This document shows, piece after piece, positions 6,871-16,283 of a stretch of DNA of 64,000 nt; within the stretch, counting starts at the first letter, position 1; the number at the start of each line of letters is the position of its first letter. Location: NCBI GenBank assembly GCA_034927345.1, contig JAYFQE010000014.1:181154-245153 (forward strand), written 5' to 3'. The notes beneath the pieces were generated by a model that was not told the origin of the DNA, did no database searches, and saw only the letters and a list, made by a program, of their open reading frames with translations. The DNA is from JAYFQE01 sp034927345 (GTDB lineage Bacteria; Bacillota; Clostridia; Saccharofermentanales; UBA5734). Both the position numbers and the translations under genes were made by a program.

Positions 6871-9711
6871 TCAAGCAAAGCTGAACCAGCCGTATTCATC
6901 CGGATTGACCGGGCTTTGAGCCAACCGCTGCGCGATAGCAGGACGTCTGACCCAGGCATAAGAATCAAAATCAACCTGATCTTCTGCATGCTCTCCCGTC
7001 AGGATTAAATTAACGCGCAAAGGATTCAGCCGGCAATGTTCAGGCCGCTGCAGTTCATCGAAAGCAATCCGGACCGCGACGGTTGTCGCGGCATTTCCCG
7101 ATTCAGCCGCTGCGCCGGCCGACGCCGGTTCCTGAGATCCGCTGGTCATTTCCGTATCCAGCGACTCCGGCCACAGCGGCGGCCTGACCGGATCTCTGAC
7201 GATTAATTTCGTGCTTGCTGTCGCCGGATCGAAAACATAAGTCCGGTCAGGCCACAGCCGCTGCGGGAACAGGCGGATCGTCAGCGGCCTTGCTTTGCCG
7301 TTGAACGTAACGGCCAGATAAAGCCAGTTTTCATCATAACAGGCCTTGAAACGTGCCGCTCCTTGCTCTAAGGTTCCCGACAATCCGACTGCCTGCCAAT
7401 TCACGCCGAACGCCCCGGTCCCATGATCGGCCCGGACAGCCAAAGGACAGGTATAAACAGCGCGATCGGGATCCTTCCCCGTATATTGCGGGAAAGGCAT
7501 CCGGCCTTCGCGGATGCTCATTTCGAGAGCCGGGAAGTCTGTTTGAAGCAGCCCCTGTAATTGTTGGATGCGGTTCTCCAGCTTATCCGGATAGAATCGA
7601 TATCCTTCATGCTCGGAGTTGAATCCGAGCGCCGGATCGATCAGGCAATATTGAATTAATTGTCTGCTGCAGCCGATTTCACGGTTAACAAGCTCCTTCA
7701 TCTGCGTCAGGCAGCCAAGGGCTTCCTCCCCCGTCGCGTCGGCCAGGAATTCCCGTAATTGATAGAAACGCAGAATATCGTATCCGCTGGTAAACAAAAT
7801 GCCTAATGCCCGAGCGGTATTGATATCCCGCCGCCGGTCTGTATCATCGCTGAAAACCGGCTCCAGCGCATCCAGTAGATGAACGCCTTCCTGCCAGGTC
7901 CGCTGCAGGCGCGAGCAAAGAAGCAAAGCCTCCTCCAGGGTAAAGGCATCTTGCAGACATTCGCCGATGCGATCGCCATATTCAGGAAATTCCGGCATGA
8001 ATTTCCAGTTGGGAATCAAGGGTTTGTTTACGGGCTGCAGATACAGAGGCCAGACCGGACCATCATGCATCGGCGCATAATATCCGAAAACATGATAAAC
8101 CGGATATTGCGCATAGGCCTCCTGGAAATATTCCCAAGCCCGGACGACCGTCTCGGTATAGGGGCCCCAGCAAGGCCGCGCCAGAGCGGATAAGAAGCCC
8201 ATTTTATCCATTGGAAAAGGTTCAAAGGACAGACGGCCGGCGGCCCGCGTCATCATCGACGGGTAATTGCCAAAGTACCAGCTCTGCATAGCGCCGCTGA
8301 CGCCAAGTTCCTTCATCCGCCGATATTTGTCGTACAGGATTCCGGGAACCGGCACGTGCGTTGCCGATGCGACTTCGTGCGAACAGCCGACCTGCAGTTT
8401 GGCAAACATCCTGGTGCCATTGGCGCGGGCGTTAACCGCGCAGCGGCGGTAAAGGTCGCTCGGGCCCGTATAGGAGAGCCAGTAATCGTCGGCCCGTCTC
8501 AGCCGGCCGAGCTGCTCCGTAATACCTGACGATTCATAATTATGCTGCAAGATAACGCCCGACGGCACATGCCCGGCAGCCTCTGCCGTCCCTGCGTCGC
8601 CCCAGAGCAGATATTGAGAATACGGCCATGAAATGAATTCGGCCTGCGGATTGGCGTCATGCATGCCGTTTTGCAGACAAGAAAGCACATCCGCCAACAC
8701 ATCGCGGGGTTCTCTTTTCGAGCAGCGGGGACAATTATTCCGATCGCTCTGCAAGGACCGGCAATGCGTAAACCGTTCCCCGACGCTGATGTCAATCATG
8801 CCGCCCAATCCGGGCACCAGCTCAAACAACGTATGCGCGGCTTCATAGAGAAACGAACGCGCCAGATCCGAGCTGGGGCAGAAGCCCGCCAGATTGTCCT
8901 GACGATGGCCGATGAGCTCCGGAAAATCCTTCTCATACTGTTTGAGGTCCAGATAGCGGTTGTTGTTTCGCTCATCGATAAAAGCCGTCGGTTCGATAAA
9001 GAAAGCAAAAATTCGTATGCCATAGCGGGCACAGCGGGCAACCGTCTGCTGCAGTTTAGGAATATGGACGGCAGCCCGCCGGCCGAAACCCGGCAATATA
9101 CGGGAAGGAACCGTATCCCGGAAGGTAATGGTCAACCAAAGCGCGTTCACGCCTTCATGAGCCAGACGATTCAGGTATTCATCCGGATAGTAGTTGATAT
9201 CATCTTCGAGCTCATCCCGGTTCATCGGCGGCCGTTTGATCGGTCCAAAAAAGCAGCGGGACAGCCGCGTGCGGATAAAAGGCTTTTGTTCGCTCAAACC
9301 CAACGGCAAAACCGGCGCTCCGGCCGCCGTAATTTGTTCCTCCAGAAAAACAAGACCCCGGCGAAGACCTTCGGTGTCCGCCGCCTCCAGGATTAATGAC
9401 AACGTTCCGACACGCAAACGGAAAGCTTCAAAGCATTCTGTATCAGCCTCCCGGATCAGCAACTGCACGGCCGATTCATCCTGTTGTTTACCCTCCAGAT
9501 CCATAATCTGGCAGAAGCGGCCAAAATCGGTCAGAGCAGTCTCTAAAACGCCGGCAGGATCGGGAAACGCAAAGTTCACCCGGATCCCTCCGGCTAATGA
9601 AAGCTCCTGATCCTGCGCCGCTCTCATATGCCAATAAGCGGGCTTGCCGATATGCAGCGGTTTTTGCAATTCTTCGATAAAACCCCAGACCGGTTCTTTC
9701 ATTTTAATCAC
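6871..9711 (-). CDS. large putative TIM-barrel glycosidase with C-terminal beta-sandwich
   Basis: This 946-aa cytoplasmic protein (no signal peptide) is the biggest enzyme of the sugar operon. After an N-terminal region like the alpha/beta 'zincin-like' domain of GH20 and related enzymes (residues about 1-150), a TIM-barrel-like part begins at RTRLSRCFFGPIKRPP and continues through VNALWLTITFRD, IRIFAFFIEP and ISVGERFTHC, with a CPRC pair (NNCPRCSKREP) shortly after. The last roughly 200 residues (from about 740, TGKDPDRAVYTCPLAV to the end) resemble a DOMON/CBM9-like carbohydrate-binding sandwich. The overall plan suggests a GH20-like or related exo-glycosidase. No catalytic D-E pair could be assigned with confidence, so the family is open. 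Confidence 0.6.
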   Translation of the reverse strand: MIKMKEPVWGFIEELQKPLHIGKPAYWHMRAAQDQELSLAGGIRVNFAFPDPAGVLETALTDFGRFCQIMDLEGKQQDESAVQLLIREADTECFEAFRLRVGTLSLILEAADTEGLRRGLVFLEEQITAAGAPVLPLGLSEQKPFIRTRLSRCFFGPIKRPPMNRDELEDDINYYPDEYLNRLAHEGVNALWLTITFRDTVPSRILPGFGRRAAVHIPKLQQTVARCARYGIRIFAFFIEPTAFIDERNNNRYLDLKQYEKDFPELIGHRQDNLAGFCPSSDLARSFLYEAAHTLFELVPGLGGMIDISVGERFTHCRSLQSDRNNCPRCSKREPRDVLADVLSCLQNGMHDANPQAEFISWPYSQYLLWGDAGTAEAAGHVPSGVILQHNYESSGITEQLGRLRRADDYWLSYTGPSDLYRRCAVNARANGTRMFAKLQVGCSHEVASATHVPVPGILYDKYRRMKELGVSGAMQSWYFGNYPSMMTRAAGRLSFEPFPMDKMGFLSALARPCWGPYTETVVRAWEYFQEAYAQYPVYHVFGYYAPMHDGPVWPLYLQPVNKPLIPNWKFMPEFPEYGDRIGECLQDAFTLEEALLLCSRLQRTWQEGVHLLDALEPVFSDDTDRRRDINTARALGILFTSGYDILRFYQLREFLADATGEEALGCLTQMKELVNREIGCSRQLIQYCLIDPALGFNSEHEGYRFYPDKLENRIQQLQGLLQTDFPALEMSIREGRMPFPQYTGKDPDRAVYTCPLAVRADHGTGAFGVNWQAVGLSGTLEQGAARFKACYDENWLYLAVTFNGKARPLTIRLFPQRLWPDRTYVFDPATASTKLIVRDPVRPPLWPESLDTEMTSGSQEPASAGAAAESGNAATTVAVRIAFDELQRPEHCRLNPLRVNLILTGEHAEDQVDFDSYAWVRRPAIAQRLAQSPVNPDEYGWFSFA

Positions 9712-9778
9712 GCTCCCAAAATAATTATATCAGCAAATGGTCGTTTTACTAGATGTATGCCTGTTAAAATGCCTTGTT

Positions 9779-10789
9779 TTACATACTTTTTAAAGGGATT
9801 ACCATATTCCAGGTGCGGCAGGCCTGATCAAATCCTCCGGGGCCGTCCGCTGTTGCCGCGAACAGGTGTGTCGGAACGTTCTGACAAAAAAGAAGCTGCG
9901 GCCGTTCAAGACTGCCCTGAATAGTAACCGCCCCGTTGTCCCAGATCACACGCCGCGAATAAGCCTTAGGCGGATCGGCCAGAAACCACTCCAGGCCATC
10001 AGCCGACAGGGCATGGATTCCGGCATGTTTTTCACCGGTTATTTCCCCGGTCATATCTTTGGCAATCATCTCGAAATGCCCGTCTTGCCGCCAGACAAAC
10101 GGATCTTCAACCTGACCGCCGTCAATCAGGGTCAAGGCCGGTTCATCTTTCAGCCGATAAAAAGGCGATGCATAATCTTTGGCGCCGGCGACGCCGATCT
10201 TCAGTCCTTCCGGGGTGTTACTACGGTAATAGAGGCAAATAAAACCGTTATCCAGAATACATGGCGCCGGATTGGTTACAACCGTACAATCCCATTTCCC
10301 GGGCCTCGGTTCCAGAATCGGTTTATCCGGCCGCAGCCAGGGCCCTTTTATGGATTTTGCCGTAGCCATGCCGATGCGGATCGAATGATAGCAGGTTGTC
10401 GTAACCGGCACATGACTCCGGCTCAGTTCCGCCGCGTCAGGCTTCGCGCCCGGATAGGTTGCTCCGATATAAAAGAGCAGGTATGTATCGCCTACTTTTC
10501 GTATAGCCGGATTATGCGTCATCCGGCCGTCCCAAAAAGCTTCGCCCCTATCGCCCAGGACGATTTCCTGAAATATATACGGGCCTTCCGGAGTGTCCGA
10601 TTCCGCCCGGACAATTTCGGAACAGGCGATGTATCCTTGAAAAAAAGGAAGGCTTTTAGGCCAGCGGGACGCAAACATGTGATAATGCCCGTCTTCGCCC
10701 TGAATCACCGATCCGCACCAGACCCAGTAGTCATCCATTTGAAAACCGCCCCTGACAGGCGAAGGCAAGATTCTGTCGATGATGTTCAT
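9779..10789 (-). CDS. GH43-like five-bladed beta-propeller protein
   Basis: The 336-aa protein has the repeated blade motifs of GH43/GH117-type enzymes: DDYWVWCGSVIQGEDGHYHM, RMTHNPAIRKVGDTYLLFYIG, VTNPAPCILDNGFICLYYR and VEDPFVWRQDGHFEMIAKDM. These enzymes cleave arabinosides, xylosides or related sugars. No signal peptide is present, so it probably acts on imported oligosaccharides. A GGAG site precedes ATG 10789. It sits between the YesN-like regulator and the 946-aa putative glycosidase in one operon. It could instead be a phosphorylase-like propeller (GH130), but the motif order fits GH43-like proteins better. Confidence 0.75.
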   Translation of the reverse strand: MNIIDRILPSPVRGGFQMDDYWVWCGSVIQGEDGHYHMFASRWPKSLPFFQGYIACSEIVRAESDTPEGPYIFQEIVLGDRGEAFWDGRMTHNPAIRKVGDTYLLFYIGATYPGAKPDAAELSRSHVPVTTTCYHSIRIGMATAKSIKGPWLRPDKPILEPRPGKWDCTVVTNPAPCILDNGFICLYYRSNTPEGLKIGVAGAKDYASPFYRLKDEPALTLIDGGQVEDPFVWRQDGHFEMIAKDMTGEITGEKHAGIHALSADGLEWFLADPPKAYSRRVIWDNGAVTIQGSLERPQLLFCQNVPTHLFAATADGPGGFDQACRTWNMVIPLKSM

Positions 10790-10836
10790 TCTTGATTGCT
10801 CCTTCTTTTCAAAAACCGGCTTACAGCGGTCTTGTA

Positions 10837-13098
10837 TTACTTTGTGGAAGAACGATACATAGCCGGCGTAATGCCATGATAACGTTTGAAAGCCTTACGG
10901 AAGGTATCTGAACTGCAGTATCCGACTTTCTCGGCAATATCATCGATGGACAAGTTCGTTTCCGTCAGCAGGGAATGAGCATTGTTGATCCGGATACGCT
11001 CCAGGCAGCTGGATAGATTTTCACCGGTGCTCTCTTTAAACAAATGCGACAGATACGGTTCAGACAAATTGAATTTATCTGCCAGTTTGCTCAATGACAG
11101 ATTTTGATCCATATAAAATGAATCGACATATTTTATGATGCTTTCAATGAGAATATTCGTGGAACTCCGGCGTTTCTGTTTGATAAACGCGCAGAGAATC
11201 CGGTACTGTTCAAGGACGATCTGAAAGGATTCATCGACTGCGTCGTCCTGGCGTGTCATAAGGGTCGTCAATGATTTCAATTCCAGACATTGATCCATGT
11301 CTTCTGCCGACAGAATCTTAAACAATGTCCCGACAAGTTCGGTAATAAATACGCCGACAAGATCATACCGATGCTCATATCTCGCCGTGTTTTGTTTGAA
11401 TAGCTGTTCTAATAATACTTGTGTACCGGCAGAATCACCAACGCTGACCAGGCTGATAATCCGCTGCTCAACATCAATGGGGTAATAAAAGGTGCTGCTG
11501 GTTTCGCTGCCCGGCGCTTCGCTATAAATAACGCCATTATTCGTCTCCGCTTTTGTCAGAGCAAAGACAGCAGATTTATAAGACATGGAAATACCGGATA
11601 TTTCAGCGCATGTATCGCCGACACTGATCATGACATTCGTATGTCCTTTCTCGGTTAAAAAAGCTTTAAGCCGGGCGGCGAATTCTTTTGGCGGTTCGCT
11701 GTCATTACTGTTCAGATGATAAAATATGGCCATTCTTTGATAAGAAACAGAATGGATCCATAGTTCGGAAAATTTGCTGTTGATAAATGACAGCAATATC
11801 GAATGCTGAATCTGAATATTGGATACCGTATCGGGATGAAGCCCATCATCAATGATTTGAATAATGACCATCGTGTAGCCATTGCCTGTAAGGGGAAATT
11901 GAATTTGCCGCAGCGCGTTTTCTATCGATTGTAAATCTGTAAAGCGGCCATTAAGCAATTTATCCAGCATAGCTGACTTAACAAGATCCTTGTTTTGCAT
12001 CAATTGACCTTGCAGACTCTTTTCCTGTTTCATCATCTCCCTGATGTTGCCCTTGATCAAATCAAACTCATTGATGTGTTGTGTGTCTTTGGTTTTGCCG
12101 GTTGTTTCCGGAATGAGCATATTGGCTATTTCTTTTACCGGTTGATTTTGTTGTTTAGACATAGCAATGGTAATAAAAAAGCCGGCAATGATCAGTAAAA
12201 TCAGAATAACCGCCACCATGTATATGATGTAGTTCAGTTCTGAATTGACCTGGTTACTTGGCAAAAGCCATACGTAAGTCCAGCCATTGTAAATGCTTTG
12301 AATATGAAAGACGGTCATTGCCATACCCTGATAAGTATACGAAAAAGTATTTGCCTGATCCGCGAAATCGGTCAGGGGGGGATCCTTTTCAAGTCCGCTG
12401 GATAAAATCAACTGACCTTCACGGTTCAGAACATAGGCGGCAGCTCCATCATAATGAAAATCAGATAACAGTTGTTTTTCAAGTTTATTCTTATCCAGAT
12501 ACAACAACATGACGGTATGCGTCAAATCACTATTGCCGACCGGCAAATTGGCCCGATAGATTAACGCCGTATCGGTATCTGCGTTTTTGGCATCCAACTT
12601 AAACAGCGTCGATCCTTTTGTGGCATCAAGAACCGATATCCATTCTTTGGTCGTATAACCGTTGATCAAATACTCATTTGTCCACTTCTTGGTGATATAG
12701 GTGCTTAAATTAGTTATAATTACTCCACTGTTTGTAAAAAAAGTCATGGTCTTCAGGACATAGTTTCTGGTTGCTTCATTAAAAGAAGCATAACTGGGCA
12801 GCGATTTCCATTGGTCTAAAAACATGCCGATTTTCATGGCATTCCGGGTATCCGCCTGGATCATTTCTTCAACCCGGCTGTTTTTCGAATATTGATAGAC
12901 ATAATCCTCGATGCCGGACAGCATGGTGCTTATCGCCGATTCTTTTCTTTCGACCGACGCGGTTTTCAGTTGTATCATATTGTTCTGCACTGCACTGATA
13001 ATCACAATATAAGTAAGAATGGTCACAATCCATGTAAAGGCTAATACGAACAAATAAGATAAGACGGTTTTGATGTAATTGCTGCTTAAATGCTTCAT
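10837..13098 (-). CDS. YesN-like membrane-bound AraC-family regulator
   Basis: The 753-aa protein has a first membrane segment near residues 11-36, an extracytoplasmic sensor region of about 250 residues (dCache-like), a second membrane segment near 290-313, a middle cytoplasmic region and a C-terminal AraC domain (about 655-753, LADKFNLSEPYLSHLFKES and IAEKVGYCSSDTFRKAFKRYHGITPAMYR). This plan is common next to Lpl-type ABC transporters in Firmicutes, where it is thought to sense extracellular sugar or the binding protein. It lies 23 bp after the CapA gene inside the operon. It most likely regulates the lipoprotein-permease genes upstream. Confidence 0.88.
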   Translation of the reverse strand: MKHLSSNYIKTVLSYLFVLAFTWIVTILTYIVIISAVQNNMIQLKTASVERKESAISTMLSGIEDYVYQYSKNSRVEEMIQADTRNAMKIGMFLDQWKSLPSYASFNEATRNYVLKTMTFFTNSGVIITNLSTYITKKWTNEYLINGYTTKEWISVLDATKGSTLFKLDAKNADTDTALIYRANLPVGNSDLTHTVMLLYLDKNKLEKQLLSDFHYDGAAAYVLNREGQLILSSGLEKDPPLTDFADQANTFSYTYQGMAMTVFHIQSIYNGWTYVWLLPSNQVNSELNYIIYMVAVILILLIIAGFFITIAMSKQQNQPVKEIANMLIPETTGKTKDTQHINEFDLIKGNIREMMKQEKSLQGQLMQNKDLVKSAMLDKLLNGRFTDLQSIENALRQIQFPLTGNGYTMVIIQIIDDGLHPDTVSNIQIQHSILLSFINSKFSELWIHSVSYQRMAIFYHLNSNDSEPPKEFAARLKAFLTEKGHTNVMISVGDTCAEISGISMSYKSAVFALTKAETNNGVIYSEAPGSETSSTFYYPIDVEQRIISLVSVGDSAGTQVLLEQLFKQNTARYEHRYDLVGVFITELVGTLFKILSAEDMDQCLELKSLTTLMTRQDDAVDESFQIVLEQYRILCAFIKQKRRSSTNILIESIIKYVDSFYMDQNLSLSKLADKFNLSEPYLSHLFKESTGENLSSCLERIRINNAHSLLTETNLSIDDIAEKVGYCSSDTFRKAFKRYHGITPAMYRSSTK

Positions 13099-13120
13099 GA
13101 CTATCCTCTAATCAATAGAA

Positions 13121-14314
13121 TTAAATGGGCATTACCTGCAGTTTTCTCACTTCTTCGGCCATATTGACGCCGAATCCGATTTCATTGTTTTCGATCATCA
13201 CCATGAATTGGGTTATAATTTCATTGTGTGCTTCACAAGTCAGGAGATTGCGTAAAATTAAAAAGTCTTTGCTGCTTGCCCACTCCGGCTCACGCATGTA
13301 TTTCTCCCGGTAGACAAGTTTGTCGATATAGCCAATGCCGCCGATCATACACCAACCCTTAAAATAATCGGTCCGCTGCCGGCTATCCTGGAATAAACCG
13401 GATATTTTACGCAGGTATTCATGCATTTTTTCGCTTTGCTGTCCGATAAAGGGCGTAATCCTCGTACAGGCCGGATCGAACCGATAAGGGATGATCTCCA
13501 GGTTAACCTGACGGCCCGGCGTGCAGATCAACTTCGGCAAATAGCCGTAATACCAGGAAGAATTTTCCGATGGCTCCTCTTCGTTATGAAAAAGAAAATT
13601 CCCGGTGCTGTATATAATGGGAACGCCCCGATATTGCTCATAACCTTGCGGACAATGGGTATGCATGCCGATAACCGCGTCGGCTCCGCACCGGGCGATC
13701 AATCTGTAGCGATCAACCACCCGGGGGCTAGGCAATGGATTATACTCATTGCCGCCATGGATAACCACAATGACAAATTCCGCATTTTGCCGGGCTGCGT
13801 CGATAGCCTGCAGCAGCCGGCCGCAATTCAAGCCGGCCATACCCGGACGATCAGTCCCCGCTCCGCCAAATTCATTTTCGGCAACAGCCACAACCGCGGC
13901 CGTCAGGCCATTTCTTTCCACATACCAGGGTTCATAGCTTTCATCCAGATTCCGGCCGCCGCCGACATGGCCAATCCCGTTATCATCAAGCAAGCTCAGC
14001 GTTTCGATAACGCCGGCCGGTCCATAATCACCCAGATGATTATTGGCCAGGACAGCACAGTCAAAACCGCCTGCCGTTAAGAAAGCGATGTTTTCAGGTT
14101 TTCCTTTCAGATTGGGCCCGCTTTTGGCAATCGGCTTATCGGCGGCGGTCAGCGGATTTTCCAGATTAATCAAGCGTATGTCAGCCTGTTTCAAGTAAGG
14201 CAGGATATCCTGCAAGATCTTCTGCGCATATGACTCGTCTATTTTTTCACTTAAGTCGCGCATGCAGAGATCGCCTGCCAGAATCATCTGCATGGACCGA
14301 TTATCTTGTGACAT
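13121..14314 (-). CDS. CapA-like metallophosphatase-fold protein
   Basis: The start is placed at ATG 14314 (397 aa) because a GGGGGGAA site lies just upstream; an earlier start would give 12 more residues. The motifs AGDLCMRD, INLENPLT, LANNHLGDYG, IVVIHGGNEYNP and IGMHTHCPQGYE followed by IIYSTGNFLF match the CapA/PgsA family, which has a calcineurin-like metallophosphoesterase fold and is known from poly-gamma-glutamate capsule synthesis. No signal peptide or membrane anchor is seen, unlike classical CapA. Its place between permease and regulator in a sugar operon argues for a role with a phosphorylated or acylated sugar rather than with a capsule. Confidence 0.85.
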   Translation of the reverse strand: MSQDNRSMQMILAGDLCMRDLSEKIDESYAQKILQDILPYLKQADIRLINLENPLTAADKPIAKSGPNLKGKPENIAFLTAGGFDCAVLANNHLGDYGPAGVIETLSLLDDNGIGHVGGGRNLDESYEPWYVERNGLTAAVVAVAENEFGGAGTDRPGMAGLNCGRLLQAIDAARQNAEFVIVVIHGGNEYNPLPSPRVVDRYRLIARCGADAVIGMHTHCPQGYEQYRGVPIIYSTGNFLFHNEEEPSENSSWYYGYLPKLICTPGRQVNLEIIPYRFDPACTRITPFIGQQSEKMHEYLRKISGLFQDSRQRTDYFKGWCMIGGIGYIDKLVYREKYMREPEWASSKDFLILRNLLTCEAHNEIITQFMVMIENNEIGFGVNMAEEVRKLQVMPI

Positions 14315-14365
14315 AATTTCCCCCCTGCCATGGATGGACTTGGACCGCATGATGTTCCTTTCACT

Positions 14366-15256
14366 TTAACCCTTGAGTGAACCGATCATAACGCCTTTCA
14401 CGAAATATTTCTGGACAAAAGGATACAACAGCAAAATAGGAGCCGACGCGACAACAATCAACGCATATTTTATCAGATCCTGCATACCGGAAAATGCCAT
14501 TTCCAGCGTCACATCACCGGACAACGCCGCAGTCTGCGACAAAATAAGTATATTTCGCAGGACGATCTGCAGAGGCAGCTTGCTTTCCGTCCGGATGTAT
14601 ATGATTGCGGTCTGGTATGAATTCCAATGCGATACCGCAATAAACAAAACCAGGACGGCGATAATCGTACTGGAAAGGGGTATAACAAATTTAGTAAAAA
14701 ATCTGAAGTCGTCGCAGCCATCGATCTGGGTAGCTTCCAGAATTTCATCGGATATGGTTGATTTAAAATAGACTCTTGTAATAATGATATTATAGACGCT
14801 CAGCGAACCGGCAATAATCATCATCATACGATTATCGACCAGACCCAGGCTCTGGTTCAGCAGGTAACTCGGTATCAGACCGCCGCTGAACAACATGGTA
14901 AATGTGAAGATAAAAGTGATGACCCCTTTGCCATAAAAATCTTTCCTCGACAGCGGATAAGCAGCCAAAACGGTCATGACAACGCCAAAGATCGTACCGC
15001 CTGTCGTATATAGGATGGTATTGAGGAAGCCGTTGATGATCTTCTGATATTTAAAGACAGCTCTATACCCATTTAAGTTGAATCCAACAGGAAGCAGCCA
15101 GATTTTCCCGGCAATGACCGCTTGCGGATCGGAAAACGAATTGGAAACAACAATGATCAGCGGATAGGCAATAACAATCAGAATCAACGTTAGAAATGTC
15201 ATGTTAGAAATAACAAATATATTATCGGACAAGGATCTTTTTATTCTTCCAGGCAT
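14366..15256 (-). CDS. LplC-like carbohydrate ABC transporter permease
   Basis: The 296-aa membrane protein has six predicted hydrophobic segments and the EAA loop EATQIDGCDDFRFFTKFVIP, which contacts the ATPase. The C-terminus FVQKYFVKGVMIGSLKG is typical of LplC-type permeases. It follows the LplB-like gene by 10 bp. The operon carries no ATPase gene, as usual for this type, in which a shared MsmX-like ATPase encoded elsewhere drives transport. Confidence 0.92.
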   Translation of the reverse strand: MPGRIKRSLSDNIFVISNMTFLTLILIVIAYPLIIVVSNSFSDPQAVIAGKIWLLPVGFNLNGYRAVFKYQKIINGFLNTILYTTGGTIFGVVMTVLAAYPLSRKDFYGKGVITFIFTFTMLFSGGLIPSYLLNQSLGLVDNRMMMIIAGSLSVYNIIITRVYFKSTISDEILEATQIDGCDDFRFFTKFVIPLSSTIIAVLVLFIAVSHWNSYQTAIIYIRTESKLPLQIVLRNILILSQTAALSGDVTLEMAFSGMQDLIKYALIVVASAPILLLYPFVQKYFVKGVMIGSLKG

Positions 15257-15266
15257 ATTTCACCTT

Positions 15267-16211
15267 CTACCACAAACTCGTTTCACTAACTTTTCGAGCT
15301 ATATAATTAACAATAATAATCATCATCATATTAACGACAGAATTAAAAAGGCTGATGACTGTCGAATAGCTAAAATTGGCATTTTCGATACCAATCTTAT
15401 AGACATAGGTCGAGATTGTTTCCGAAGCAGAAAGATTCAATTTATTCTGCATCAGGTAGATTTTTTCAAAGCCGACATTCATGACGCTGCCCAATGAAAG
15501 AATAAGCATGATGATGATAGTCGGCACAAGAAAAGGCAAGTCGATATAGATTATCTTTTTAAACCTGGAGGCGCCGTCAATCAATGCCGCTTCATATAAA
15601 TTAGGATCGATACCGGTTAAAACGGCCAGATACAGTATGGCGCTATATCCCATTCCCTGCCATATACCCGATATAATATAGATAGTTTTAAACAGCTCGG
15701 GTTTAGACATGAAATTAACGCGTTCTCCGCCCAAAGTAGCAACAATATTATTGATAATGCCATTATTCAATGACAGTGACAAAATAATCATGGATACCAT
15801 GACCACCATGGAGATGAAATGCGGCGCGTAAGTTACGGTCTGAACCAGTTTCTTGTACCATTTGACCTCGCATTCATTGAGGCTGATTGCCAACATGATG
15901 GGAATGGGAAGCCCTAATATCAAACTATATAAACTAATGGAAATTGTATTCCAGACGATGGTTTTAAAATTATACGAACCGATAAAACGGGTGAAATTTT
16001 TCAGTCCGACCCATTCGCTTTTCCAGATACCGGCGGTGACATCATAATCCTTAAAGGCAATCTGGATGCCGTACATCGGTCCATAATGAAATAATAAAAT
16101 AAATGCCAACGGTAAAAAGATGATGAAATAGAGCTGCCAACTCTTTTTCAAGCGCTTCACATCGATTATCGGCCTGCTTTTCTTCGCTGACCTCATTGCA
16201 AGATTCGGCAT
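15267..16211 (-). CDS. LplB-like carbohydrate ABC transporter permease
   Basis: The 314-aa membrane protein begins with a positively charged stretch then WQLYFIIFLPLAFILLFHYGPMYGIQ-like sequence, and has the EAA loop EAALIDGASRFKKIIYIDLP. These features match LplB/YtcP-type permeases for complex oligosaccharides. It pairs with the LplC-like gene. A stem-loop at 16230-16269 separates it from the lipoprotein gene and may lower permease expression relative to the binding protein. Confidence 0.92.
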   Translation of the reverse strand: MPNLAMRSAKKSRPIIDVKRLKKSWQLYFIIFLPLAFILLFHYGPMYGIQIAFKDYDVTAGIWKSEWVGLKNFTRFIGSYNFKTIVWNTISISLYSLILGLPIPIMLAISLNECEVKWYKKLVQTVTYAPHFISMVVMVSMIILSLSLNNGIINNIVATLGGERVNFMSKPELFKTIYIISGIWQGMGYSAILYLAVLTGIDPNLYEAALIDGASRFKKIIYIDLPFLVPTIIIMLILSLGSVMNVGFEKIYLMQNKLNLSASETISTYVYKIGIENANFSYSTVISLFNSVVNMMMIIIVNYIARKVSETSLW

Positions 16212-16229
16212 GTTACCTCCCTGAAGAAC

Positions 16230-16269
16230 ATTTCAGGGACGAAGGATGGATACCCTTCGCCCCTGAAAT
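16230..16269 (-). promoter_or_regulatory. intercistronic stem-loop between solute-binding protein and permease genes
   Basis: ATTTCAGGG and CGAAGG on one side pair with CCTTCG and CCCTGAAAT on the other, giving about 15 base pairs with one mismatch around a short loop. It lies 15 bp after the lipoprotein stop codon and before the permease start. No T-run follows it, so it is better read as an mRNA-stabilising or partially terminating structure that favours the abundant binding protein. Confidence 0.6.
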
Positions 16270-16283
16270 TTATTCGGTTCTTT

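Noticed and set aside
8659..9396. 245-codon open frame on the plus strand
   Set aside because: It is antisense to the 946-aa protein; no start signals and no motifs.
9866..10795. 309-codon open frame on the plus strand
   Set aside because: It is antisense to the GH43-like gene, Arg/Pro-rich as expected of a shadow frame, and shows no family likeness.
13421..14080. 219-codon open frame on the plus strand
   Set aside because: It is antisense to the CapA-like gene, whose motifs are clear.
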